Assembly (NCBI GenBank): GCA_002083635.1
Contig: MSXP01000006.1
Location: 300,152 to 354,446, forward strand
Reading direction: 5' to 3'
DNA: 54,295 nt
Source: Proteobacteria bacterium ST_bin12
GTDB taxonomy: Bacteria > Pseudomonadota > Gammaproteobacteria > Burkholderiales > Methylophilaceae
Part shown: piece by piece, positions 26,628 through 35,548 of the stretch
Layout: the number at the start of each line of letters is the position of its first letter
How positions within the stretch are numbered: the stretch's first letter is position 1
Notes under the pieces: model-generated
What the model was told of the DNA's origin: nothing
Seen by the model: only the letters and a program-made list of their open reading frames with translations
The model's database searches: none
Made by a program: the position numbers and the translations under genes

Positions 26628-27293
26628 GTGCGAATATTATTAGTTGAGGATGACGAGATGATTGGTCAAAGCCTACAGAAGGCTTTGAAAACTCATGCTG
26701 TGAATTGGGTCACAGATACCTTTGCTGCTGAGCACACCTTAACCTTAGAGGCTTATGATTTAATCTTATTAGATTTAGGCTTACCCAAGCGGTCTGGGCT
26801 TGAATACTTGATTCAATTACGTAAAAAAGGTGTAACGATACCAGTACTAATTATTACAGCACGCGATAGTGTTGAAGACCGTGTGAAAGGCCTTGACTGC
26901 GGTGCTGATGATTATCTTCTAAAGCCATTTGCATTAGAGGAGCTGGAGGCGAGAATCCGTGTCCTGACAAGACGAAAACAAGATCGCACTAACCCATTGA
27001 TCACTTATGGTGATGCCAGTCTAAACCCATCTACCTATACATTAAGTTATCTAGGTATCACTGAAAGACTATCAATCAAAGCATTTAATATCATGCAAAC
27101 ATTGCTAGAAAATCCGGGTGCAATTTACTCAAGAAGCCAATTAGAGGAAAAAATTTATGCTTGGGATGAAGAAGTAGAGAGTAATGCTGTAGAAGTACAT
27201 ATTCATACTATCAGACGAAAGTTTGGTGCTGAGATAATTTTAAATGTAAGGGGTGTTGGCTACACCTTTCCAAAGGTGAAAACCAATATATGA
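26628..27293 (+). CDS. OmpR-family response regulator (PmrA/QseB-like)
   Basis: A 221-aa two-domain regulator. The receiver has the acidic EDDE pocket, phosphoacceptor D49 (ILLDLGLP), T (IITARDS) and K (LLKPF). The C-terminal winged helix ends EVHIHTIRRKFGAEIILNVRGVGY. The start is a GTG. It overlaps the sensor kinase by ATGA. The PmrA-type boxes upstream suggest it activates both its own operon and the efflux operon. Confidence 0.93.
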   Translation: MRILLVEDDEMIGQSLQKALKTHAVNWVTDTFAAEHTLTLEAYDLILLDLGLPKRSGLEYLIQLRKKGVTIPVLIITARDSVEDRVKGLDCGADDYLLKPFALEELEARIRVLTRRKQDRTNPLITYGDASLNPSTYTLSYLGITERLSIKAFNIMQTLLENPGAIYSRSQLEEKIYAWDEEVESNAVEVHIHTIRRKFGAEIILNVRGVGYTFPKVKTNI

Positions 27294-28618
27294 ATTATTC
27301 CATCAAACGTTTTTTGTTGATTTACATCACACTGTCGATTCTGGTTATATACGGCCTGATAAGTTATGCATCTTATTGGGTCAGTAAAGAAGAACTTAAT
27401 GAGTTGTACGATGCTAATTTACAACAAGTAGCTAGCGCAATTGCTGCACAACATCTTGCAATTGAAGATGTGACTCATCTCTACAATAATAGTCAAGTGG
27501 GCGCAGGTCTTAAGATAAAAAGTGAAGAGGAATTATACGTGCGCGTATTGGCTAAAGATGGTGCGGCACTCTATGTCTCTCATCCAGAAGCTAAAGTGCC
27601 ATTTCCTTCTATGACAGGTCTTTACACGCAAAGATACCAGAAAAATCAATGGCGATTTTTTGCGATCAAAGTAAATCAAGAAACCATTCAAGTAGCCCAA
27701 TCTTTAAAGTTAAGAAAAAAAACGATTAGAGATACTGCTATTAATTTAATGCTTTCGCAGCTCTTGTTCATTCCTGTTTTAGTCATATTAATTTTCTGTG
27801 CAATCCGAAAAGCCCTTTCACCCTTAATTGTGTTGACCGCTGAAATTCAACACAGAAATAGCTTAGATTTAAAACCATTTCAAGATGACAAAGTGCCAAC
27901 AGAGATAAAGCCTTTAGTGCATTCACTGAATATATTCATGGCTAAAGTATCTGACATGGTGGGAGTGCTAAAGCGTTTTACCTCAGACGCTGCGCATGAA
28001 TTACGCACGCCAATCACTGCGCTGAAATTACAACTTACTTTAGTCGAGCAAGCTACTACAGACGCAGAGCGAGAAGTTGCTGTCCATAGCCTGAAAACTG
28101 GTATTAATCGATCGGAACAATTGGTTAGTCAATTACTGACATTAGCGCGTATTGAACCAAATAGTCAGGCCAAGGAGATTCAGCAAATCAATATGTTAAA
28201 CCTGATAAAGGAATGTATTGAAGGCTTGCTGCCTCTGGCACATGAAAAGTCTATTGATTTAGGATTAAACACTTCAGAAGAGTTATTGATATTAGGGGTT
28301 CGTCATGAGATTGCAATCCTCATTAACAATATTGTTGACAATGCAATTCGCTACTCACCAACTAATGGAAAAATAGATGTTTGTTTGTTATCAGATTCAC
28401 AAAATATAATTCTGGAGGTAAATGATACTGGCACAGGAATACCAACTTGCGAACTTGAGCGGGTATTTGAACGGTTTTACAGAGGGGATAATAAAAATAT
28501 TGATGGATCAGGATTAGGCCTTTCTATCGCTAAAGAAATTGCAACACAACATGGTGCAAATATTGAGTTGATCAATCTTAATCCTGGTCTTTCTTTCAAG
28601 GTCAAATTTATTATTTAA
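27290..28618 (+). CDS. Sensor histidine kinase (PmrB/QseC-like)
   Basis: Membrane sensor kinase of 442 aa: TM1 about residues 8-30, a periplasmic sensor domain of about 120 residues, TM2 about 151-172, then the dimerisation helix with H236 (FTSDAAHELRTP). The ATPase domain has N box NNIVDNAIRYSP, G1 NDTGTGIP, F box and G2 GSGLGLSIAKEI. The stimulus is unknown. The periplasmic part lacks an obvious metal-binding cluster. Confidence 0.93.
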   Translation: MNYSIKRFLLIYITLSILVIYGLISYASYWVSKEELNELYDANLQQVASAIAAQHLAIEDVTHLYNNSQVGAGLKIKSEEELYVRVLAKDGAALYVSHPEAKVPFPSMTGLYTQRYQKNQWRFFAIKVNQETIQVAQSLKLRKKTIRDTAINLMLSQLLFIPVLVILIFCAIRKALSPLIVLTAEIQHRNSLDLKPFQDDKVPTEIKPLVHSLNIFMAKVSDMVGVLKRFTSDAAHELRTPITALKLQLTLVEQATTDAEREVAVHSLKTGINRSEQLVSQLLTLARIEPNSQAKEIQQINMLNLIKECIEGLLPLAHEKSIDLGLNTSEELLILGVRHEIAILINNIVDNAIRYSPTNGKIDVCLLSDSQNIILEVNDTGTGIPTCELERVFERFYRGDNKNIDGSGLGLSIAKEIATQHGANIELINLNPGLSFKVKFII

Positions 28619-28628
28619 TAAGTTTTTT

Positions 28629-28681
28629 AATGTCCGCTTAGGGCCGAAAACGACGACATGAAACGGCCCTAAGCGGTCATT
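28629..28681. repeat. Module repeats D1 and D2, inverted pair
   Basis: AATGTCCGCTTAGGGCCG (28629-28646) and CGGCCCTAAGCGGTCATT (28664-28681) differ at one base as inverted copies and are spaced 17 bp. The pair closes the RND module and opens the next one. It can form a hairpin just after the kinase stop codon. Confidence 0.85.
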
Positions 28682-28800
28682 AGGTCACTGGAGGCGATGA
28701 TTACTATCCCATCAATTATCTGTTGCTAAAGCTTTCCAAAAGTCTAATGAGAATGGCAAAATGAAACTTTCTGCATTAGTTGATTTAAGAGTTTAATAAT

Positions 28801-29130
28801 ATGATTAATGACCAGCCAACATCCGAATTGTCACGAGAAGAAATCAATCAATATACTGGCACTGTTATGTTGGAGTTTGGTGCTGAGTGGTGTGGCTATT
28901 GCAAAGCGGCACAAGTAATTATTTCATCGGAGCTTGCTCTATACCCTAATATTCGTCATATCAAAATTGAAGATGGCAAGGGTCGCAGACTTGGCAGGAC
29001 ATTTGCTGTAAAGCTTTGGCCAACCTTAATTTTTATGAAAGATGGTATTGAGTTAAAACGTTTAGAAAGGAAATTTAATTCAGAAGATATTAGTACAGCA
29101 TTAATCACAATTAGTAATGATTATAGTTAA
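28801..29130 (+). CDS. Thioredoxin-family protein
   Basis: A 109-aa cytoplasmic thioredoxin-fold protein with the active-site motif WCGYC (FGAEWCGYCKAA) and the cis-proline in VKLWPTLIFMKDG. There is no signal peptide. It probably works as a thiol reductant in a peroxide-stress module. Before the gene, about 100 bp carry a short open remnant (LSVAKAFQKSNENGK, stop at about 28797) that may be the tail of a lost gene. Confidence 0.87.
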   Translation: MINDQPTSELSREEINQYTGTVMLEFGAEWCGYCKAAQVIISSELALYPNIRHIKIEDGKGRRLGRTFAVKLWPTLIFMKDGIELKRLERKFNSEDISTALITISNDYS

Positions 29131-29219
29131 CTACAATCGTCTTTTATGGGCCTTAAGCCACATTGTATTCATGCAGTGAAACGCGCTACTTAAGAGTTAT
29201 ATGCATAAACGGAGCATAG

Positions 29220-29256
29220 ACACGGACCTTAGTTTAGGAATACTAAAATCCGTGCT
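29220..29256 (-). terminator. Imperfect hairpin after the GST gene
   Basis: CACGGA...TTAGT pairs imperfectly with ACTAA..TCCGTG downstream of the GST stop codon. The T run is weak, so termination is only possible. Confidence 0.4.
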
Positions 29257-29277
29257 AAACGCCTTACTTTGTGAAAA

Positions 29278-29982
29278 TTATTCCGCTTTTAAATGCGACA
29301 ATTCACTTAAACCACTATTACCATCGGCATAAGCGTCTTTAAAGCTTTCACGTTTTTGCCAACGTTGCCAAAAATAATCCAAGTATTCAAAACGTTCGTC
29401 TAATGGGGTTTGGTTAGTCGGAAATTTAGAGAAAGCAATAGCCGTGCACAAGGTGATATCCGCAAAAGTTGGGTGTTGTCCGCCCAAAAGCCATTCACGT
29501 CCATCCGCAAGATGTTGATTCACCAAGCTAGCGTGTGCCAATGCTTCTTTACGGCAATGCTCACCCCATTGAGGATTGCTTGTTAATTCAATTTTCAGCC
29601 CCAATCCTTGATGCATCACATGAAACATAGTGACAATCCGATACAGCACATGCGTAAAGATTCGATTGTCCCACATGGTGTCCTGCCCTTGCTCTAGCGC
29701 CGTTTCGCCCATTATTTTTCGCCCAGAAAATTGCTGATCCATGTAGCGCGCAATTCCGGTTGATTCCGATAAAAAATGACCATTACCTAAATCTAAGGTG
29801 GGTGTCTCACCCCAAGGATTCATTTTTAAATGCGGCCATTTGCGTTGCTGACCACCTGGGGCCATGTCATAAATCACCTCTTCAACCTGTTGAGTAATGC
29901 CTTTTTCATGCATAAATAATCTCAACCGTTGCGGGTTAGGAAATGCTGATGGCGAGGTGTAGAGCTTTAATTTTGTGGTCAT
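29278..29982 (-). CDS. Glutathione S-transferase
   Basis: A 234-aa two-domain GST. The thioredoxin-like N-terminal domain has KLYTSPSAFPNPQRLRLFMHEKGI and the GSH-binding proline and LSESTGIARYMD motif. The helical C-terminal domain has GGQHPTFADITLCTAI with the conserved Asp of the N-capping box. It is last in the run ohrR-hydrolase-peroxidase-gst on the minus strand, though 80 bp separate it from the peroxidase gene. Confidence 0.9.
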   Translation of the reverse strand: MTTKLKLYTSPSAFPNPQRLRLFMHEKGITQQVEEVIYDMAPGGQQRKWPHLKMNPWGETPTLDLGNGHFLSESTGIARYMDQQFSGRKIMGETALEQGQDTMWDNRIFTHVLYRIVTMFHVMHQGLGLKIELTSNPQWGEHCRKEALAHASLVNQHLADGREWLLGGQHPTFADITLCTAIAFSKFPTNQTPLDERFEYLDYFWQRWQKRESFKDAYADGNSGLSELSHLKAE

Positions 29983-30066
29983 TTTCGATTCAACTCCATG
30001 TCTTTAAAAAATTAATTTTTAGCTTACTTAAATTCAATGTGCCTAAGTGCCGGCACATGCTAACAA

Positions 30067-31104
30067 TTACTGGCCTAAGCGGCGACCGTAACTCACAGCA
30101 TAAGCTGCAGGTCTGGCTAATAAAATCGGGTCTTCAGAAGCTTCAATACCATCAACTAAATTCAGGGGATTAAACATGGTGGCTTTTTCAAATTGAGCAC
30201 CATTGGCTTGAACCTGTTTTAAGCTGATAGTGCCAAGTAGCACTTGTTTTCTATCTTCAGGCCATACTTTTGTCGCATCATTAATTGCATCCCCTGGCTC
30301 GGCTAATTGTGCAGACAAAGTATATTGAACAACATTTTCCGACAGGCGTTTGGGCAAATCGGTAAACAAATAATCCGGTGCTGCAGCAGTGGCTTGTTCT
30401 TTAGATAAAAATGCCGCTCCTTTCACTGGAGTAATGCTATAACGTGCATACTGACTTTTGCCTGAGGCATTGGTAAATTTAAAGGCGTTTACCCCATAAA
30501 AAGGCTGTGTGGCAAAGCTGACTGGCGGTAATTTGGGCATTTGCACAAATTGCATGGCCGCAGGATGTGTGCCTAGAAATTTTTCTATAGGACTAGGATT
30601 AACGGCATCAGGGCCAGTTGCAGCAACGGCATTGAGCAAGCCTAAGAAATCCTCTGGATTCGCGGCTGGAAAACCGTTAGTTGAAATACTCACAATATCG
30701 GTATAAGTGCCATCTTCTAACTGAAATCGAATGGCAATCCCTTTTGGAAAGGCATTGCCGTTGGCATCAGGAATCGTTGGCACACCCGTTGCATTTGAAA
30801 AACGCACCACTACAGGGCTTGGCTTGCTTTGCATATGCACGGCTTTAGTAAGGCTAGCCGCTGAACTGGCAGGAACAAATTCACCTTGCACGACAACACC
30901 TTTTGCATGATTTGCACGGTATCCGGCATGTGGGCCACCAGACAATTTGGTCAGCGTATCAACAATTTGTTCTACTGTTGGCTTTTCAGGCGCTGGTGTT
31001 TCTTGCGTTTTGGCCGCTTCTTCTGCAAATGCAGCGCTTGCCGCTAAGAGCATAGCGACTAAAGCGGTTTTTTTTGGGCTGGACAATATTGAGTTATTTA
31101 TCAT
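30067..31104 (-). CDS. Periplasmic catalase-like heme peroxidase (SrpA type)
   Basis: Minimal catalase-fold peroxidase of 345 aa with an export signal (TALVAMLLAASAAFAEEA). The distal His is in GYRANHAKGVVVQGEF, the distal Asn in VRFSNATGVPTIPD, and the proximal heme Tyr in LLARPAAYAVSYG (R-x3-Y). Members use heme and H2O2 to oxidise organic substrates. A frame runs to 31173, but that would overlap the hydrolase gene. The ATG at 31104 with AAGGT upstream starts the signal peptide. Confidence 0.9.
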   Translation of the reverse strand: MINNSILSSPKKTALVAMLLAASAAFAEEAAKTQETPAPEKPTVEQIVDTLTKLSGGPHAGYRANHAKGVVVQGEFVPASSAASLTKAVHMQSKPSPVVVRFSNATGVPTIPDANGNAFPKGIAIRFQLEDGTYTDIVSISTNGFPAANPEDFLGLLNAVAATGPDAVNPSPIEKFLGTHPAAMQFVQMPKLPPVSFATQPFYGVNAFKFTNASGKSQYARYSITPVKGAAFLSKEQATAAAPDYLFTDLPKRLSENVVQYTLSAQLAEPGDAINDATKVWPEDRKQVLLGTISLKQVQANGAQFEKATMFNPLNLVDGIEASEDPILLARPAAYAVSYGRRLGQ

Positions 31105-31148
31105 AATATTTACCTTATAATTGGTTAATCGTTGATTCATCATTGATT

Positions 31149-32039
31149 TTAAACGCCGTGACGTTTTAACCAATCACGTGTGAGTTGCCAACTATAATCA
31201 GCGGCCGTTTTGTTGTAAGTGGGGCGATAATCCGCATAAAAGCCATGATTCACATTAGGGAATACGATAATTTCAGAACGACTACTCGACTTTTCGAGCC
31301 CAGCTTGCATTTGGTCAATTACCTCTGGCTTAATAAAACTATCGGTTGCCGCATATAAGCCAAGTACTGGCACTTTAATTTGCGACGCAATATCAATTGG
31401 GTCGTTTGCTTTAATGTCTGATTTCATGCCGTTTAATAAGCCATAATAGGCAACTCCTGCTTTAATGCTGGGGTTGTGGTTGGCATATAACCAAACAGTG
31501 CGGCCACCCCAGCAGAAACCAACGGTGGCTACTTTGGCAACGTTGCCCTTTTTATTGGCTTTAACAAATGATAACGTCGCATCCAAATCACTCATTACCT
31601 GTTGATCTGGGACTTTTGCAACCACTTTACTTAATATTTCGCCAATATCATTCATCTGCGACACATCACCTTGGCGCGCGAACATTTCTGGCGCAATAGC
31701 CAAATACCCTAATTTAGCAAATCGACGGCAAACATCTTTAATGTGTTCGTGCACACCAAAAATTTCTTGAATGACTAAAATAACAGGGAAATTTTTCCCT
31801 TTGGCAGGCATTGCTTGATACGCTGCAATTTCACCATCGGCCACTGGCACCTTAACTTCACCCGCTTTAATGCCAGAGGTATCCGTACTAATCGCTTGCG
31901 CCAGCACAGGTTTTGATGCCAGTGCAAAGCCCATTGCCAAGCTAGTCATCATAAATTCACGACGGGTAAAACCTGCTTGTTGATCCGGACTGATTGTATT
32001 GAAGTCAATCGGTTTTAAGCCATAAGTATTTAAATGCAT
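31149..32039 (-). CDS. Dienelactone hydrolase family protein, Tat-exported
   Basis: Alpha/beta hydrolase of 296 aa. The nucleophile is Cys in GFCWGGRTVW, with Asp in YAATDSFIKPE and His in NVNHGFYADY, the Cys-Asp-His triad of dienelactone hydrolases. The N terminus carries a twin-arginine signal (FTRREFMMTSLAMGFALA). Substrate unknown. It lies between ohrR and the peroxidase gene. Confidence 0.9.
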   Translation of the reverse strand: MHLNTYGLKPIDFNTISPDQQAGFTRREFMMTSLAMGFALASKPVLAQAISTDTSGIKAGEVKVPVADGEIAAYQAMPAKGKNFPVILVIQEIFGVHEHIKDVCRRFAKLGYLAIAPEMFARQGDVSQMNDIGEILSKVVAKVPDQQVMSDLDATLSFVKANKKGNVAKVATVGFCWGGRTVWLYANHNPSIKAGVAYYGLLNGMKSDIKANDPIDIASQIKVPVLGLYAATDSFIKPEVIDQMQAGLEKSSSRSEIIVFPNVNHGFYADYRPTYNKTAADYSWQLTRDWLKRHGV

Positions 32040-32088
32040 GCTAATTCCTTTATTGATTGTTGGATTTTAAGTAGTTAAAAATGATGAG

Positions 32089-32577
32089 TTAACGAGCGGC
32101 TTTAACCGCGTTTAAATTGGAATTTAAATGCGCTCTTAATGCAATAAGCTGTTGATTAAGCAATTTAATTTCTGGCAATGTACATCCAGTATTGCAAGAT
32201 ACACTGGCAGGGATATGAACTACATCACCGCGTAATGACTGACCTAAAGACGTTAGCGCAATAATGACTTCGCGACCATCAATAGCTTCACGCTTGCGTG
32301 TAATCAGCGCTAGTTTTTCAAGTCGTTTGAGCAAAGGCGTTAACGTGCCCGAATCTAAAAATACTCTTTCACCTAACGCGTTAACGGTCATCTGATCTTT
32401 TTGCCATAACACCAGCAATACAAGATATTGCGGGTACGTAAGCCCAAACGGCGCTAATAACGGCTTATAAATTTTCGTCATCGCATGAGATGCCGAATAG
32501 AGCGCAAAGCACATCTGCTCATCCAAATTCAATATCGATTGCTCATTAAGGTCGCTTGTTACGCATTCATTTTGCAT
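32089..32577 (-). CDS. ohrR: OhrR-type MarR-family redox regulator
   Basis: A 162-aa MarR winged-helix repressor. The conserved peroxidatic Cys is at residue 23 in LDEQMCFALYSASHAM, as in OhrR. The DNA-binding region is ALGERVFLDSGTLTPLLKRLEKLALI. OhrR senses organic hydroperoxides through that Cys. Its usual partner ohr is absent here; hydrolase, peroxidase and GST genes follow instead. Likely operator sequences lie in the divergent region. Confidence 0.9.
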   Translation of the reverse strand: MQNECVTSDLNEQSILNLDEQMCFALYSASHAMTKIYKPLLAPFGLTYPQYLVLLVLWQKDQMTVNALGERVFLDSGTLTPLLKRLEKLALITRKREAIDGREVIIALTSLGQSLRGDVVHIPASVSCNTGCTLPEIKLLNQQLIALRAHLNSNLNAVKAAR

Positions 32578-32595
32578 AATTTGTATTCTTAACTA

Positions 32596-32627
32596 ATTAT
32601 ATTGATCGCAATTATATTGTGCACAAT
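32596..32627. promoter_or_regulatory. Likely OhrR operator region
   Basis: The perfect palindrome ATTGTGCACAAT (32616-32627) lies among two copies of ATTATATTG (from about 32596 and 32611), between ohrR and the divergent alcohol dehydrogenase gene. Confidence 0.6.
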
Positions 32628-32765
32628 TTATTTGTGGCAAGCATTATTTTTGCTCTATCTATAATAATTAACAACTAAATTAAGAGATGTAAATTTTTTA
32701 GTTACGCCTAGATTACAATTAAAATAAATCAATAGAGGAAAGTCCTTATAAAGAAAGATTTGATT

Positions 32766-33776
32766 ATGACAAACAAAGCAATCATTCTTGGTACCGGCGG
32801 TGGTTACGATAAAATCTTTGTGGCTCAGCGCGAGGCAAAAGATCCTAACACTGGAGAAATTACCGTCCGACTTCACGCCAACTCACTTAACTATCATGAT
32901 TTTGCAGTTGTAAGTGGTATGTGGGGACCTAATGAACCAAGGATTCCAATGGCAGACGGCGCAGGAGTTGTAGTAGCTGTGGGTGATGGCGTGACAGAGT
33001 TTTCTGTAGGGGATTATGTTGTTAGTACTTTTTATCCCACATGGCTATCCGGAAAGCCTGTTGTAGAAGGCTTTGCTACTACACCGGGGGATGGTGTAGA
33101 TGGATATGCACGCGAAATAGTAACGGCTTCAACAAATGCATTTACATTAGCACCTAAAGGATGGAGCCATATTGAAGCTTCAACCCTGACCACAGCAGCA
33201 CTAACTGCATGGCGGGCTTTAATGTCTGACGATGCGTTGAAACCAGGCGATACAGTTTTGGTACAAGGTACGGGAGGGGTATCAATCTTTGCACTACAAT
33301 TTGCCAAAATGGCAGGTGCGAATGTGATTGCAACATCGTCCAGTGACGAAAAATTAGATAGATTAAAAGCCCTAGGTGCTGATCATCTCATCAACTATCG
33401 CAAAAACGATAAATGGGGTGAGATTGCATACGAAATGACAGGTGGCGTTGGAGTAGATCATATTGTTGAAGTAGGTGGACCAGCAACGCTGAATCAGTCC
33501 ATGGCTGCTGCACGTGTTGGAGCACATATTTCAGTGATTGGCATCCTGACGGGCTTAGGTGGAGAAGTATCAATTGTGACTGCTCTCATCAAGCAATTAA
33601 GACTGCAAGGTTTAATTGTAGGTAATCGCTCTCAACAACAAGATATGGTGAAAGCTATCAATGTAAATAGAATGCTACCTATCATTGATAAGGTATTCCA
33701 ATTGGAAAACATTGTCGATGCATTCAAGTATCAAGAGACTAATAAACATTTTGGTAAAATTTGTCTAGAAATGTAG
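32766..33776 (+). CDS. NAD(P)-dependent MDR alcohol dehydrogenase
   Basis: A 336-aa MDR enzyme with SLNYHDFAVVSGMWG, MADGAGVVVAVGDGVTEF, the nucleotide-binding VQGTGGVSIFALQFAKMAGA and the C-terminal HFGKICLEM. Typical zinc ligands are not evident. The start is ATG at 32766; a TTG two codons earlier is less likely. It is transcribed divergently from ohrR and could share its operator. Confidence 0.88.
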   Translation: MTNKAIILGTGGGYDKIFVAQREAKDPNTGEITVRLHANSLNYHDFAVVSGMWGPNEPRIPMADGAGVVVAVGDGVTEFSVGDYVVSTFYPTWLSGKPVVEGFATTPGDGVDGYAREIVTASTNAFTLAPKGWSHIEASTLTTAALTAWRALMSDDALKPGDTVLVQGTGGVSIFALQFAKMAGANVIATSSSDEKLDRLKALGADHLINYRKNDKWGEIAYEMTGGVGVDHIVEVGGPATLNQSMAAARVGAHISVIGILTGLGGEVSIVTALIKQLRLQGLIVGNRSQQQDMVKAINVNRMLPIIDKVFQLENIVDAFKYQETNKHFGKICLEM

Positions 33777-33926
33777 TGTTCTAAGCCTTATGTGTAGAGA
33801 ATATTTATTGTTTAAGTATGTCACTTACAGCAACTAGAACCCTGCTAAGGTGATTTCTTCAAATTTAGATTATTAGGGAAAGTTGGAGCTGGTCACTTAC
33901 GATCCATTCTATCCATTTAAAAAATA

Positions 33927-35111
33927 ATGAATTTTTCAAGAAATCAAATTTTAAGAATCAAAGTCCTTTCGTCGGGTATTTTTAGCCTAATACTCACTAT
34001 GGGTATAGCAAGATTTGCCTACACACCTTTACTTCCGTTAATGCATGATCAGGCTGGCCTAGGTCTATCTGAAGCAGGCTTGCTTGCAGCTATTAATTAT
34101 TCTGGTTACTTATGTGGTGCAATAATCGCATCTTACATAAATGACCTCATTTTAAAAGATAGACTTTATCGAATTGGAATGATCGTTGCCGTATTAAGCA
34201 CATTCATGATGGGTGCATCAGATCACTATATGATTTGGGCGCTATCACGATTTATGGCGGGTCTAAGTAGCGCTGCAGGTTTAATGCTTGGAAGTGGGCT
34301 TATTTTGAATTGGTTGACTCGCTCTGATCACCGAAACGAACTAGGCATTCATTTTTCAGGAGTTGGTTTAGGCATTGCTGTTTGCTCACTCGTTATTATA
34401 GTGACAAGCCCTTGGTTAAAATATACAGAACAATGGTATGTTTTGTCAGTTTTGGGTCTTGCATTGTTAATTCCTATACTTAGTTGGTTACCTCCCCCAA
34501 ATAAATCAATTATTACTAAATCAGGCACCTTAATGTTAGATAACCCGCCTGACCAATTATTTCTAAAAATATTTATGGCAGCATATTTTTGTGCGGGTTT
34601 TGGATATGTTATTACTGCGACCTTCATAGTTGCAATAGTAAATTCTCTGCCCGGTCTTGCGGGTAAGGGTGAATATGTGTTTCTTGTAATAGGTATAGCA
34701 GCTGCTCCATCCTGTATATTTTGGGATTTAATAGTGCGTAGAATTGGGGAGCTTAATTCACTTTTAATCGCTACTATTATTCAAATTATCGGTATTTCAC
34801 TACCCATAATTATGAATAATACGTTTGGTGTGATGACAAGCGCGATTTTATTTGGAGGCACATGTATGGGAATTGTTAGCATAACACTCACTATGGCTGG
34901 ACGTTATTTCCCAACAAATCCTGTAAAGATGATGGGGAAAATGACAATTGCATACGGTTTGGCACAGATAATTGGACCAAGTTTTATTGCTTATATCGCT
35001 TCGAAAAAAGACAGTTACTCACAAGGCCTTACGGTTGCTGCAAGTATTATGTGCGTAGGAGCAATATTGTTTTATATACTCGGTAAACTAAAACAATCGC
35101 CGACAACTTAA
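33927..35111 (+). CDS. MFS transporter, YbfB/YjiJ family
   Basis: About 12 transmembrane helices over 394 aa. The N-terminal segment GIARFAYTPLLPLMHDQAGL is a hallmark of the YbfB/YjiJ group (MFS_4), followed by the loop-2/3 motif region around NDLILKDRLYRIG. Substrate unknown. It ends the peroxide-stress module just before module repeat E. Confidence 0.88.
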   Translation: MNFSRNQILRIKVLSSGIFSLILTMGIARFAYTPLLPLMHDQAGLGLSEAGLLAAINYSGYLCGAIIASYINDLILKDRLYRIGMIVAVLSTFMMGASDHYMIWALSRFMAGLSSAAGLMLGSGLILNWLTRSDHRNELGIHFSGVGLGIAVCSLVIIVTSPWLKYTEQWYVLSVLGLALLIPILSWLPPPNKSIITKSGTLMLDNPPDQLFLKIFMAAYFCAGFGYVITATFIVAIVNSLPGLAGKGEYVFLVIGIAAAPSCIFWDLIVRRIGELNSLLIATIIQIIGISLPIIMNNTFGVMTSAILFGGTCMGIVSITLTMAGRYFPTNPVKMMGKMTIAYGLAQIIGPSFIAYIASKKDSYSQGLTVAASIMCVGAILFYILGKLKQSPTT

Positions 35112-35174
35112 AAGCCGCTAATTAGCAGTTTTAAATCAAACTTCAGTATTCAAATGGTTGCAATTAAATAAAGA

Positions 35175-35191
35175 CTGTCCGCTATAGGCCG
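35175..35191 (+). repeat. Module repeat E (GGCCC-type)
   Basis: TGTCCGCTATAGGCCG, in the same orientation as repeats B and D1, 60 bp after the MFS gene. Confidence 0.72.
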
Positions 35192-35305
35192 AGGATGTGT
35201 CAAAACGTTAGAATCAGTATTTGTAATTATGTCTTGCAGCAAAAGTGTTAATTGTTTAGATCACACTTTATTATACAGCTTTGACATGAAGTTAGGCCAC
35301 AGGCC

Positions 35306-35440
35306 TTATGTAGCCACCGCCTTCATTAATGCCTCACTCCCCATGATGTTCATCACGCGTTTCATGTTGTATGCCAGTCCTTGAGAAAATGGCAGAAATA
35401 GTTTTTTTGCAGATACACCATTTTTTTGAATGAACACTTT
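35306..35440 (-). pseudogene. Transposase C-terminal remnant
   Basis: The minus strand encodes a tail ending SQGLAYNMKRVMNIMGSEAL and a few more residues to TAA at 35306. That pattern (LAYNxKRVxNIxG) is the C terminus of IS5/IS1182-type DDE transposases. The frame is closed by a stop at about 35441, with no start or catalytic part left. Three TGATCATT-like copies (35464, 35495, 35530) lie just to the right and could be remains of the element's end. Confidence 0.65.
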
Positions 35441-35548
35441 TTCATTCGTTAATCCTGGTGTCATGATCATTCTTCTATCTATTATTTTATAGACTGATCA
35501 TTTTGGAGATGCGCTACCTGTTCATAAATAGATCATTTGCAACATTGC

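Noticed and set aside
29140..29165. A further copy of the GGCCC-type module repeat
   Set aside because: Only about half of the core matches, so it cannot be told from chance.
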